A DNA stretch of 57,500 nucleotides from Halisarca cf. caerulea (taxonomy: Eukaryota > Porifera > Demospongiae > Chondrillida > Halisarcidae). The stretch is taken from contig CAUJGJ010000083.1 in the NCBI GenBank assembly GCA_963170055.1, forward strand, positions 2,511,601-2,569,100, written 5' to 3'. Of the stretch, positions 1 to 29,190 are shown piece after piece; position 1 is the first letter of the stretch; every line of letters starts with the position of its first letter. The translations under genes and the position numbers were made by a program. A model generated the notes under the pieces. That model was given only the letters and a program-made list of their open reading frames with translations, was not told the origin of the DNA and made no database searches.

Positions 1-315
1 TCGCCTCTCTAAAGATTCGTCGCAAATTCTAAATATTCGTTGGCAAAAACAACATATGTCATTCCCATTCTAATATCATTAAATGACGAAAAATTGTGTG
101 CACAAGGTGCGACGAATTTTTAGAGAGAATATGGTACATACATACATACGTATGTGCACATCTACATACATACATATATATTTACGTACATATGTATATC
201 ATGCATACACATACTAACAGATATACATGCGGCAGTGTACGTAAGTACAGTACATTAAAAGTACAGTTTTTTATACATTATCAGGATAGAGCTTAAGCAC
301 ACATTAGACCAATAC

Positions 316-3142
316 CTTTCTCTGCTGAAGAACAGTTGACAGAGAACAATCTGTTCCCGTTCAGCCTGCACTGCCTTCTCAAGGCTCTCACTGCCAACAG
401 GAACAAGCTGAACAACGTTCTCTATGATACGAGGTCTCCTCCACTACAGGGGTGAGAGAACATTCCACCATATACATACATACATACGTACATACACCTC
501 CAAACACTCTGTGACCAGCTAGAGATTTCCAAAGGGAACTTGGGGAATAGGTGTACACATGAACCAATAAACATAGGAGCACATATCCACTTACAGTGGA
601 AACTCCTCACAAAGACCCCTTTACAGTACATTTCTGTATGCAGTGAATAAACATGACATGTGACCCAGTTAATGTTCTACTATGAAAGTGTAACTGTTTA
701 TAATGAATTTCAGATATAGTGAAGAATTTAAATTGTCCTTTGGGATTTGTTTAATGAGATCCTGCATGCTGTAGGTCAACACATACGTACATATGCAATA
801 TGTACATACAGTAGAACCTCACAAATACGACCACCCTTGGGACCGTTGTAAGTGGTCTTAATTTTGAGGTGGTCTTATTTCTGAAAGTACTGCCCAGAAT
901 AGCATGGCACATCCAGAAGTCATTCCATAGACACAGGATGCACATAAGGCAATAAAACTTTAGAAAAATCGTACCATCACACCTCTTTTATTGTTACTCC
1001 ATTATGATGTTAAAAAAGTGACCCTAAGTTCACCATCTCTTTCTACTGATGTCGTCACTTCAGAGCCTAATGTCCACAGAAAACAGCAATATCCACAAAT
1101 AAGTGGTCTTAATTGTGAGGTTTTGACATCCAGAAGAAAAAATGTGGTCTTTATTCTGAAACTAATTTCCATTTAAAACTATAGGAGAAATTCCGGACTG
1201 CAACAAAGTGGTCCTAATTCTGAAGTGGTCTTATTTCCGGGGTGGTCTTATTGCGAGGTTCTACTGTATTGTATTTGTTCGAATAAAGCCGGGTGTCAAA
1301 AGAAGCCAGGGCTCAAACAGAAGCAGGGTGTCAGATAAGTGTTTCTTTAATAAAAGCCGGGGCTCGAATAGAAGCCGGGTTCAAATACACACCGGGTACT
1401 CCTGCAATACAACGAACAGTCTTTTCCACTTTGAGGCACGGTTTTGGATACGAATGTCATGGTGGAGTATCTACGATTAAGAGAAGGTCAGCTATGTCAA
1501 AGAGAAAGCCACACGACATCAAATTTAAGTTCAAAGTGATAAAGTGTGCGAAAAAGACCACTAAAGAAGCGGCCAACAACATCGTCCTCTATTTAAACGG
1601 AAACAGAGTGCTGGTCGTTCTCTGCTCTCACCTAGAGTTCTCTTCAAACATAGGATGTCCAAACAGACTTGTACATATAGTGCTCTCTAATGATACTTTC
1701 CTTTTCAAAAGTGCACAACGGTCTACTATCAGCCATTTTCCTTCTATTATTTCCTACTATTGTTTCCTGTAATAGAAGCTGGGCTCGAATAGAGGCCGGG
1801 TGAAAACCTTCCAGAAGGAAGAGGCCGGGTCAAAACCTTCCAGAAGGAAGAGGCCAGGTCAAAACCTTCCAGAAGGAAGAGGCTGGGGCTTGTATTTGAA
1901 TACATACGGTATGTACGTACGTACGTATTACACACATGAAACAATACATGATAGTGTCTTCCAAATGTTCTAGTTTTGTGTGCAGTTCTCGGTACACACT
2001 GCGTACAGTGGGGACATTTGTATATATGTACATATGTGTGCACATACTGCATGTACATATGTACATACATACGTATGCATAATTTGGACATGAGTAATAT
2101 CTGTATGGAAGCAGAAGGAGGATGTACTGTAAATACATTACTATAGCCGAAGGCCTACTGTGCTGTGTTTAGTTGAACTCACTGGAATCTGCTCCTCCAT
2201 TCTGTCATTGGAGCGTTTGGCAGCCTCCATTGTCTGCCGCTCCAACAGCTTTTCCCTGGCAGCAGCATCAAGGAAGTTACCACTTCCTCTGTTGACTGTG
2301 GACATGGAGGGAAGAATATACATCCTGTGATGTACGTGTGTACATACACATACTGTGACGAACGTGTGTACATAATATACTGTGACATACGTGTGTACAT
2401 ACATATACTGTGACGTACGTGTGTACATACGTACATATACTGTGACGTATGTACGTATGTACATGCATATACTGTGACGTACGTGTGTACATAATATACT
2501 GTGACGTACGTGTGTACTTATGTACAACCCATACACCAACAATAGTGAAGTTGACACAGTTCTACAAGCACAAGAAACTTGATATGAAAGCATGTACGAA
2601 TGTACAGTCACATTTGATTTATCTCACACTTACCCAGCACTCTGTGTGAATCCCAACACTACATTGTATACAATGTCACCCAATTCATTCAACACCTGGT
2701 TTATCCAACACCTGGTTTATCCAACACTTGGTTTATCCAACACCTGGTTCATCCAACACCTGGTTCATCCAACACCTGGTTTATCCAACACCTGGTTTAT
2801 CCAACACCTGGTTTATCCAACACCTGGTTTATCCAACACCTGGTTCATCCAACACCTGGTTTATCCAACACCTGGTATATCCAACACCTGGTTTATCTAA
2901 CACCTGGTATATCCAACACCTGGTTCATCCAACACCTGGTTTATCCAACACCTGGTTTATCCAACACCTGGTTCATCTGACACATTCATGGGGAATAGCC
3001 TTTGTTGGATAAACCAGATCTCACTGAGTATCCATCAAGTATAAAGTACAGTTTATCTACATACGAACGTATGTACATACTCGGCCACCCCTTTTCCCCC
3101 CTTCCTCCCCACACACACACTAACAAAACCATGGACTGCATG

Positions 3143-3210
<68 letters not shown>

Positions 3211-4488
3211 AACCTCTCTCTGATTCGTCTGGCTCAAAGTACAGCACATCTGTCAGCTGGTCGTCAGGAGCCCAAGAAACTTTCTTCTTCTTTGGTTTGG
3301 GAGGACCATCCTCACCATCTTCATCTTCATTAGCCTGTGGGAACAATGGCGCAGATGGATTGCACTGAGTGGACTAAACAGGGCAAAATTGCTACACAAC
3401 ATTGATTTTCCTTGGAAATTTCACAAGAAATTAGCACTGAATAAGCAGGAGCCTTTGCCGAAGTGTGAAACTTCAATATTGATTGCAGAACAGTATCATT
3501 AGTTTTAGAATGATCCGAATTTTACCAATCCTCCAAACTTTTGGAAAAACAGTACTGCATACACATTTAGGGGTTCAAACAAACATGAGCGAGATTCATT
3601 GCAGCTCACTTGAGCTGTACTCAGAGAAGGTAGAGTATGCATAAACCAATAATGTGTGGCTGTTCACTGCTTCCTGATGTTCCAGTGTGTGCTTCTTTGC
3701 TCAACCTTATAGAGCAGTACTCATTTGCACAAGGAAGTGGGTGCACACTAAGCTACAGTGCATGCTGGTGCTGCCATCTAGTGCACTCACCCGCCCAGCA
3801 CAATCTACAGCTGAGTGCAGAGTGCCCAGTCGACTGGTGACAAATTAAAACATCTTTGAGGCACCGACAACACAAGCCAAGGCACAACAACACACGTCTT
3901 TTACAACGCAGTAAACTACGCAGACGACATGCTCGTTTGCATGAGGACCCCTTGCACTTGGAAACACATCAAGGACATACTAGCTATCTATGTACGTATC
4001 CACATACAGTCAAACCTCGTTAGTGAGTACACCTGGGGACCCTCCAAATTGTTACTCACTATCAGTAGTACTTGCTAACCATAATATTATACGTAGATTA
4101 GTATTATGGGTTATAAGCTGGGGTATCATATCCTTGTACTTCCTAACCAGGTATTACTCATTAACACTGTTCTTACTAACGAGGTTCTACTGTACAGTAC
4201 TTGTACATGTACGTATGTATGCATAGCTGTATAACAGACAACAAATACATACATATTTACATAGTGTACGTACGTATGTTGTATCTATCTACAGCGTACA
4301 AACATGTGTGTGCAAGAAGAAGTGAGCTTACTTCATCCTTTTGCCCTGCACCACTGGGACCACTATTGGATGACCTGAAGTTGGTGAATAAGAATATTAT
4401 GACTATGACAAAAATGTCACTACAGGTCTTAAGTGTGAGTATGCTTATTCAGGTACGCACTCGTGAACAAGCATATGCACACACACAT

Positions 4489-4534
<46 letters not shown>

Positions 4535-7413
4535 CAAGCCTGTCCCATTACGCAAATATGTACTTGTCCAACTACAACTCACTCATCCATTTGATGTTTC
4601 TGCTCGGCATCATCTTCAGAGCTGAGGCGTGACTGTCTGGCGAGCTTTGTGTTTGGGATTGCACGGATGACTTTTCTCACTTTTCTCACTCTCTGAGGCT
4701 GGACCTGTGAACTCAGAGCATTCATGAATCCTAGACTTTCAGTTGGTCCCTTGGTCTTAGTGGCAGGGGACGTGAGGGGCGAACCTTTGTCATCTGAGCA
4801 TGCAGTATAAGAGACAAACTAATTTTTATAAATGGTACCTTGGCAACAGCAAATACACATGGCAACATAGTTGACCCCGTGAGGGCATATGCGTACATAC
4901 GTACTTATACCCACGCACTTGAACAGGTAAATGATGAAAACTGTGTCAAAATCACACATTGAACAAACGTATGCACTGATGCACACACTAGCTCTGCATC
5001 AATGCAGGAATATGTATATAAGTGAAGTAGCTCTCATGGTAAGTAACACACAACACATACGATATTATGTACACATATGTGTATATATATATATATATAT
5101 ACAGGTATTATATGTGCTTCTATATATGCTGTATATACTCTATATAACTGTTTCCAGTATGTATGCTGTCACAATTATAGTATTTATATGTGTTATATAG
5201 CTAATATACTGTAGCTCATATTACTATATTATATATAGTTTGTTTTTATTATTCATTATGTAACAGTAACCCATCAGTGTCACCTGGTCAGAAACTACTT
5301 GTTTGAAAGCAATAGCCACACCATACAACTTCTGCATGCTACACGACAGTGTTCCCAGCAAGGACAACCAGTCATATACAGTCAGCAATTTTGCAATTCG
5401 AGTTTGGAGGGCTGCTGTTCTGAGGTGGGCACTTGGGTTGTTGTCTTTACCTGAAGCTGGCGGTGAGGTGAGCAACTTGGTCGACCCATGACCCAGAGCA
5501 ATATCTCTTGGTCTCTTCATAGTGTGCTGACGAGGTTGACCAAGAGCAACAAGTGGCCCTGGTGGGGTAGCCTCTATCGGTGGCTTTTCCTCCTTCCTTG
5601 GCATCTCTTTCTTCTTCTTCGATTTGGAAGGACCAACCTTTCCATGTTCCTGAGGCCTGCTGGACTCGTTAGCACCACCTTCCCCACTCTCTGAACTTGT
5701 ACCTATGTACGTATGTACATACGTCATACACTGAGTACAGCTACACATACGATGGATACTCACATGCAGACATACAAATATAGTTGAACCCTGTATTCCA
5801 GACTCTTTGGCCCTACAAAGGATTACCCTATTTATTGGGGTGTCCTATTGTCAGAGGTTGAAGATGCTATGACTACGGCAAATACTGAATCGTTTCATTC
5901 GAGACACATGTGTCAGTCACACGTATCAGATGGATGTCTGAAATTCAGGGATTTGGATTAGAGGGGTTCTACTGTATTACAAACACATTTACGTATATAC
6001 GTACATATGTACAAGAATATATACACATATATAATATGCACATAAGTACAGAGGTATACACACTTATTCATTTACAAAACGTTTGTATATATCTGTAGGT
6101 AGAGATGTACGCATGTACTGTGTCGTACATTCATATGTACACATATGCACATACGAATTACAAACTAAAAGCTGACATACGTACAATGCAAATGTGCACA
6201 GTGTCAACTATGTATGGAGTCACCAGTACGTATGTCAGGATGGCATGGAATATTTGGAGCACACACATGCATTACAAAAGAGATCAACACATACACACGT
6301 ACGTACGTACATACATCATGCATAGCATGTTGGCGCACATGACTAATGCACTATCCCAGTAAGATGTAAAGAGGCACAAAACCAATACACATGTACGTAT
6401 GTACGTACGTACACTTGTGGAGCAAGAGATGTACACAAACATGTACTACAAAACACTAGATACAAATGTACGCACACAAACCTGATACAAATGTACGCAC
6501 ACAAACCTGATACAAATGTACGCACACAAACCTGATACATAAAAAGGAATATAAGAAGGATAAAGAGCTGTTCAGAGGAAGACAAACCATGACAGTTCAA
6601 GGAAAAAGTCTACAACTACGTACTACAAATACATGCGCAAGCACCACACACAGGAGTGCACCTTTACTCTTGCCAAACAAAGCCATCCAAGCACCAAGAA
6701 GTTCGGATGCATTAGACTTGATTTCTGCAATGAAATTCATTGATTAGTATCACATACATTTGACTACCGTACGTCAGGAAATTTTCGCGGTACAAAAATT
6801 TCGCGGCTCGCCTCATTTTTGGGGGTCATAAATTTTCGTGGATAAATAAATTCGCGGGCTCTGCCTACAGATAATGCAACAAAAGGTCTTTTCTTGTTTT
6901 CTAAGCGTTTGCCTCTCCCAATGAACGAAATTGTGTCTTTCTTCGTTTATCCTATAGGTGTAGTTAGTATTTCAATCTGTTAAGAGTGAACTAGTAAGAT
7001 CTAGTAGGTGGAATGTAGTCCTCTTAGCAGTTATTTGTCGACGTTGCGGAAGCTTGAAGACTGTCGGTGAAGATTCAATCGGTGCTACGTTCCTAAAGCT
7101 TAAAAAGTGAACCCAAGGAAAGGTAAACGAATAATCTAAGCAATGTACATTGTATGCGATCGATTTTTGCATGCAAACATTTTCTATAAGCAAAAGCGGT
7201 ACATGATCCCGTCAGCAGCCATTTTTTCATTAATGTTCGCGGATGAATAATTTCGCGGATCCTTTCGAACCACGAAAACCACGAGAATTATTAGCCGCGA
7301 AAATTTCCTGACGTACGGTATATGTGCGTACATACATTAAAGATGAACATGTTGGGTAATGTAAGTTAGTATGCATGCACACACACTACTACAAATGGAC
7401 GATAGAATTACGT

Positions 7414-7487
<74 letters not shown>

Positions 7488-8217
7488 ACACACACACACA
7501 CACACATACACACACACGCACACACACACAATGGTAAAGTTATAAGAAATACTTCTCCACAAATACGTATATGACGGGTGGCTAGGCATGTACCTGGATG
7601 TTCATGCTTGCTGAGTTGTTTCACCAACTTCCCCATTGTGCCCTGCAACAGACAAAGTGAACAACATTCACTCACAACAACATACAAAATACAGGAAAGT
7701 AATAATTACACGCAATCATTCATAATACCCTTTAATATTAGATTAGACTCGAACAATGTTGAACACATTGTCAAATATGTACATGTGCATACACATCCAC
7801 AGATGCACTAGTTACAATAGTGTACACATACACTGATATACGTATGCTAGAAAACTTAATACTGACAACAGCTCAATACTTCAACATAACATTACATAGC
7901 AAAAAGTGAGCATCAAAAATTATAATTACATACATATTTGTGTGTGTGTGTGTAAGCACATACCTACGCATGTACATATGTACATATATACGTGTACACA
8001 CGCAGAGCATACACATATACATTTGTCACCTTCTTCAAGGCATGAACAGTCACAGGAAGCTTTTGCAAGACCTCAACCATTTCAACCATAACTGCAATAT
8101 TTTGTGTCTTTTTGTATTCAGCCAGCCACACATTCATCAGGTGCCATCCATCAGAATCCACAAATCTGTACAAAGGTAAACACACATACGTACATGCATG
8201 TGCGCAAGCTGCACATA

Positions 8218-8292
<75 letters not shown>

Positions 8293-10947
8293 GCAGCCAT
8301 GCACACGCACGCACACAGAGGCAGCCATGCACACGCACGCACACAGGTGTATGTATGATATGTAAGAAACTACAGTTAAGGTCTTAACAAAAACTTCCAG
8401 AGACCAGCCTGAGACTGCACAGAATATGCCGTACTGGTTCATTGGTACAGTACCATCCATACCATACACAGTACTCACAATTACAGTGAGAAATTACACT
8501 AAACCCTTTGAGTAAAAGTATCAGAATGAAAACTACTTTCATCTTACTATTCACACACACACAGATGCATGAACACAGGTACACCATCATATAAGTGCAG
8601 TCATGACTCTTTAATCCGGCCTTTGATAATCCAAAACCCTTGCTATCCAGTCAATAGAAATGTGTACCCAATGTACTCAGTGCATTGTGAGAAGATAATA
8701 ATTATTATTGCACTATGTTTAATAATAATAATTAGATATACATAAATATATAATATATAATATTGTTTAAATAGGTGAATTAATGATAATTAATTACCAT
8801 TACAAGAACACAAACAGAACAACAATTACTATTGCAAGTACACAAAAACCAACAATTACCATTACAAGTACACAAACAGAACAACAATTACTAATCACAA
8901 ACATAAAAGTCACATGGGTCACTAGAACCTAGGACAGAGGCAGCATTTCCACGCTGGATGGCTACAGCGATCCTCTGGAGTAAAAAGGCCCGAGACATGG
9001 GATCAGAAGTGGCCACGATGAGCCGTTGACCAAGGTCTTGTATGAAAGCTTTAATAATAAGAATAAGAATAATATTTTCTTATTTTAACTGGGTGAGACA
9101 TTAGCCATAGGCTACTATTAAGACCCCCAGTATCCCACCCTCTCACACACAATTAAATTTAATCAAATTATGAATTAGTTTGGTGGCTGCAGTAGCTTAT
9201 CTTCTCCTCCATTCCCAAATTAGTGACGGGGGGGAGGGCAGGGAAAAACAATGCCAAGTTGGCACACATCTGGGTTGGTACCCAATGCTTTGCAGCTTAA
9301 CTTCCAGAGCACAACTACTGAGCTACCGGCACCCCTCCTCCCCAAGATTTGTTAATCTAGCACCTTTAGTGCAACAAATTCAGCTGGATTAGAGAGTCAC
9401 ATCTGTGTATGCCTATTACTATGCTTATGATAAATGTGTATGTGCGTACATATGTACACAAACAGTAAACACAAAACTGCAACTAATTGCTCAATTACGA
9501 TTACACACTTAAACTGTAGGTGGTGCATACCACCTTATACTGTACATATGTATGCCAAGAAATAGGCACGAGCCAATTATTCACCAAATACCACCTATTA
9601 TTTTATTCAATTATTCGTCCAAACTCCGCCTATTATTCTCAAATGCCCACCCTATTATTCAGCTCCAATGCCTTCCTTAGATGACGTTCTATGTACTGTA
9701 GCTTTATCGGTAAAGTTTCCCACTTGTAAAGAATCATGTTTGTGACAACTTAGACAGAAGACTCAACATGATTTATACTCACTGCAACATGAATTGTGTG
9801 GTCTTACGCATTCTTAAGGGAATAGTTCCTACTGTGAAATGAAACAGCCATTTAAAGGGGAAGGAAACGCGTTCCATGTTGGCCTGATTGGCCATTTTGT
9901 GCTACAAATTTTAGAATGTTCCCTATTATTTGCAAATTATTCCTGATTCACAGAGGTACGTACCTATTATTCATGAAATTATGTGCGCATAACTGGCTCA
10001 TGCCTACCAAGAAAACATGCAGACAAAATGTACATACGTATGTGGTAGCCAAGCTCACTTGTACAAAGAGTACTTACATACTCACAGCTGGTGTATGCTA
10101 GTCCACATGCATCACATACAAAGCAATGGTGCCTGCAAACAACTTACTTCTGTAAAATAGACGGAGCTCTGGTTGCTTTTAGGACATTCAGTAACAGGCA
10201 TCGACTGACCATCATCTTGGACTCTTTCATAACACTAGTGGAATCAATCAGTCATAAGTCATGGAAAAGGACAACACTGCATGGATATCAGTCTAACCAT
10301 AGAGGTTACGTAGTATAGAGCATCTGTGGTCTAACAAAGTACATATACATGTGTACATAATATATGTACATACACTCATACATAGGAAGTTTATGTACGT
10401 ATATGTAAGGTGTGCATGGGAAATTAATAAAATACACACAGTTCATTATCTGTGCAACTATGTATACTACTATGCAGTTGCAATACTAATAGGATTGGTG
10501 GATGTACGTACACAAGGCCCTCAATGCCATGGAACTGACGGTTGTCACACCAAATCTTGTCCCCCCTAAAAGTTGTCCGGCGTGGGCGCTTATCGAATAC
10601 AAACTCTATACCGTCGAGGCGTTAGGGTTAGGGTTGGGTTAGGGTTTAGTATTGATTAAACGATAGGGGGACAACTTACGGCAGGGGACCATTCACGGCA
10701 TTACAACGGTTACTACATAGAATCATATAAACGGAAACACTCTGATAGAATCTAGCTGCTAGATTCTGATTTAGTAGCTGCACACTCAAGTTGACTACCG
10801 CTGCTAGGCTAGCAGTAGTCAAACTTGAGTTACTCACTGCAAGAACTTTGGGAGGTCTTTGGAGCTCTTGATGCATCCGGACTGTCCCAAGATGGGCTCT
10901 AAATTGTCGAGAAAAGCACTTGGACTTCCTCCGACCCCTCGCGACAT
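316..10947 (-). CDS. PPP1R10: PPP1R10/PNUTS-like nuclear PP1 regulatory subunit (3' end off window)
   Basis: Eleven minus-strand exons join in one frame with GT-AG borders: 10947-10838, 10234-10148, 8165-8030, 7642-7594, 6724-6662, 5702-5451, 4793-4583, 4374-4332, 3334-3214, 2295-2183 and 443-316, giving about 437 residues. Exons 1-5 form a TFIIS N-terminal-like helical domain (IKSSKDLPKFLHVMKES, MVSRCLLLNVLK, GWHLMNVWLAEYKK, LQKLPVTV, KLVKQLSKH). Exon 6 is basic and Pro-rich. Exon 7 carries LGFMNALSS, like the LGFLDALNS region of vertebrate PNUTS. Exon 9 holds the PP1-docking RVxF-type motif KKVSW (about residue 335) followed by YFEPDESER. Exon 11 has QAEREQIVL. PNUTS scaffolds PP1 with transcription-termination factors on chromatin (family knowledge). 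The start ATG at 10947 is chosen because it opens the frame that joins to exon 2. The Gly-rich tail and CCCH finger known from vertebrates would lie left of the window. Confidence 0.9.
594..772. mobile_element. degenerate CAGT-ended MITE
   Basis: The text cagtggaaactcctcacaaag and the interior (gaccc.gttaatgttctacta) match the better-preserved copy at 16589-16763. The right end is decayed. It lies in a PPP1R10 intron. Confidence 0.55.
809..1266. mobile_element. 458-bp MITE with CAGTAGAACCTC ends and TA duplication
   Basis: Begins CAGTAGAACCTCACAAATA and ends with the reverse complement of CAGTAGAACCTCGCAATAAG, flanked by TA. The interior contains several internal echoes of aagtggtcttaattnngagg. 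The end type is that of pogo/Tigger-like Tc1/mariner elements (family knowledge). Confidence 0.8.
1793..1886. repeat. 30-bp tandem repeat, three copies
   Basis: The unit is gaggccgggtcaaaaccttc plus cagaaggaa, in an intron. Similar aagccgggt-containing text at 1288-1395 suggests a larger repeat element spanning about 1280-1890. Confidence 0.7.
2690..2982. repeat. 16-bp minisatellite, about 18 copies
   Basis: The unit aacacctggtttatcc occurs with a tat/cat variant, in a PPP1R10 intron. The plus-strand frames through it are repeat artefacts. Confidence 0.95.
3144..3209. repeat. (CA)n microsatellite abutting the PPP1R10 exon 9 donor
   Basis: In gene sense the donor GTTGGT at 3213 leads straight into (GT)n. 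Confidence 0.97.
4007..4192. mobile_element. 186-bp MITE, CAGT ends, TA duplication
   Basis: Starts CAGTCAAACCTCGTTAGT and ends with the reverse complement of CAGTAGAACCTCGTTAGTAAG, flanked by TA. It lies in a PPP1R10 intron. Confidence 0.8.
5780..5974. mobile_element. MITE, diverged left end
   Basis: The right end gaggggttctactg is canonical for the CAGTAGAACC family, with TA after it. The left end tagttgaaccctgtattcc is its diverged partner. It lies in a PPP1R10 intron. Confidence 0.65.
6463..6540. repeat. 25-bp tandem repeat, three copies
   Basis: The unit is gatacaaatgtacgcacaca plus aacct, just downstream (gene sense) of PPP1R10 exon 5. Confidence 0.85.
6767..7319. mobile_element. 553-bp MITE with CCGTACGTCAGGAAATTTTC ends
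   Basis: The left end CCGTACGTCAGGAAATTTTC continues gcgg, and the right end is its exact reverse complement (ccgcgaaaatttcctgacgtacgg). TA flanks both sides. Sub-terminal repeats of aaatttcgcgg occur inside both ends. There is no coding capacity. It lies in a PPP1R10 intron, between exons 4 and 5. Confidence 0.85.
7416..7530. repeat. (CA)n microsatellite
   Basis: In gene sense this is (GT)n about 64 bases after the PPP1R10 exon 4 donor, with a few ta/gc interruptions. Confidence 0.97.
8211..8289. repeat. (CA)n microsatellite plus a 28-bp repeat
   Basis: Followed by two copies of gaggcagccatgcacacgca (8288-8345). It lies upstream (gene sense) of PPP1R10 exon 3. Confidence 0.95.
9564..10006. 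mobile_element. about 440-bp inverted-repeat element with (A)CCTATTATT motifs
   Basis: The left text taggcacgagccaattattc and the right end, as reverse complement of taggcatgagccagttatgc, are inverted. CCTATTATT-type motifs (cctattattt, cctattattc) recur inside both halves. It lies in PPP1R10 intron 2. Confidence 0.6.
10535..10700 (+). repeat. dispersed repeat, copy 1 of an inverted pair, with telomere-like GTTAGG run
   Basis: The text runs caccaaatcttgtcccccc ... gttagggttagggttgggtt ... agtattgat ... gggggacaacttacggcagg. A diverged inverted copy lies at 12325-12475. The pair flanks PPP1R10 exon 1. Confidence 0.7.
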
Positions 10948-11838
10948 CTACGAACGTGAAAGCGAACACAATAACAAAACGCACACTTCCAATGGCGTTT
11001 TATCAACGACATACTGGTCACTTTATACAGACACAGGAAAATTACTTCAAATAATAGCTAACATCTGATGCCATGCGTGAACTAACGCCGAAGTACCTCC
11101 CTATAATCATGCTCCGCTCTCAGACGGATTCATTCGTAACTGCCTCCGGCTGCTCTACCGAGCCGACTATTGGTGGTTGTGTCATTGTGCTACGATAAAT
11201 AACAACGGAATGCACAAATGCACAGCACAAACGTCCTCACTCTATAGTCTCTATTGCTAAGCAGCTACAAATTGTTTACTGATATTCATTAGTATACAGT
11301 ATCAAGTTCAGTTTCTTATTCTTCCTGCCTTGCTCCGTCGTCCAAGAGTAGAACACATCTCCCTTTGGTTCCAAATGTGAAACGCCACTCTCGTCGTACC
11401 AGTAAACCATACATATATAAGGCCACTTTTAGATCCCACTCTACGTTATGACTGGGAGTATGACTGAGCCAATTTCATTGACTACATACTTACCCTTCCC
11501 ACCGCAAGAAAGTACCCCTAATAAAATAGAAGGCACTTAAACACTCGTCGGTGTTACTCTAACAACGCTACTGTCAAGGAGTTTCCGCGCCTAATCAGTC
11601 TTGTCCGAAAACCTGTCCCAAAAACGCCCAATGTGGGAACAGCTAAGGAACTTTGTGCGCATGCGCAGTAACACGTGTATGATCACTTTCCTTATTACTA
11701 TTATACACGTACGGCATAACAGCGTGTATACAGCGTGCACATTACAAAGCGAAGCGGAGTCCATACGTGCATAACATGTACGTGCAATATATCAGTACAC
11801 ACACCGTTCTTATTTACACAAAAGTTGCAAATAGGACA
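10948..11838. other. intergenic: 5' flank of PPP1R10 gene and 3' flank of MVB12-like gene
   Basis: No coding exon was recognised here. The two minus-strand genes are arranged tail to head with 891 bp between the MVB12-like stop and the PPP1R10 start. Unlike most of the left half, the stretch is free of long (CA)n tracts and MITE-like inverted repeats, so it is a fair place for the PPP1R10 promoter (inference). Confidence 0.4.
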
Positions 11839-17301
<5,463 letters not shown>

Positions 17302-17699
17302 CTACATGAGACCAAACACGGAAGGAGTGTACATGCATATGTACAACCAAACACACAAGGAATGCACATATGTAAGTAAAACCAAAAACAGAAGGAATGT
17401 ACGTACATACGTATGTATGTACATACATACGTACATAAGTGAGTAGTAATGTGTATACACAGGTACGTACATACGTACGTATGCATGTGTATACAGTTGG
17501 AGCACTGTGGAGTCCTTAAAGTCTCCTCCCAATGACAAAGTATGATAAATCCGGGATAAATCATGAAACAATCGCGCATAAAAATCATGCCATAATTTTA
17601 TGAGATATTTATGTAGGTAACATGGTAACTCATTCTTATTACAGAATCTACAATTTTACATCTTTATACATATGTATGTATACATGTTCAGAAATTGTT

Positions 17700-18022
17700 T
17701 CATCGCTGTTTCAGCATTGTTGCTAGACAGAGCCCATAAGGCCGGCAGTGGTCCATACTACACGATCGTTAAAGGGAAGTATAGTCATGTGATTAGGGCT
17801 TCGATTCACTTATTTAGCACATTATTTGTGGATTAGACAAACAATAGATCAACTTAACATCAACTCACAAGCGTATATATTCTATTGTGGCTCTCTTTCT
17901 TCGAGTAAATATGAACGTCGCTCACTGCCTCCACCATCCTGTACTTATTTCCGAAATAGGGGCGTGTGCAGAATTACTATTGTAGGGTTTTCCCCTGCTT
18001 GGATTCTTGTCATAAATCCAAC
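17700..18022. promoter_or_regulatory. probable divergent promoter region between MVB12-like and TBC1D13 genes
   Basis: TBC1D13 starts at 18023 on plus. The MVB12-like gene runs the other way, and its first exon must lie somewhere between 17302 and about 18000, so the two 5' ends are at most a few hundred bases apart. The stretch lacks long microsatellites, unlike its surroundings. No TATA box was identified; the assignment rests on geometry only. Confidence 0.35.

Positions 18023-29190
<11,168 letters not shown>

Noticed and set aside
2690..2982. CRISPR-like direct repeat array
   Set aside because: The 16-bp units are head to tail without unique spacers, and the locus is intronic in a eukaryotic gene.
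10600..10660. Internal telomere or ancient chromosome fusion
   Set aside because: The gttagg run is only about 30 bases, irregular, and part of a dispersed repeat with a second copy at 12325.
10859..11068. 69-codon plus-strand frame
   Set aside because: It lies antisense over PPP1R10 exon 1, which joins in frame to exon 2 and reads as a TFIIS N-domain.
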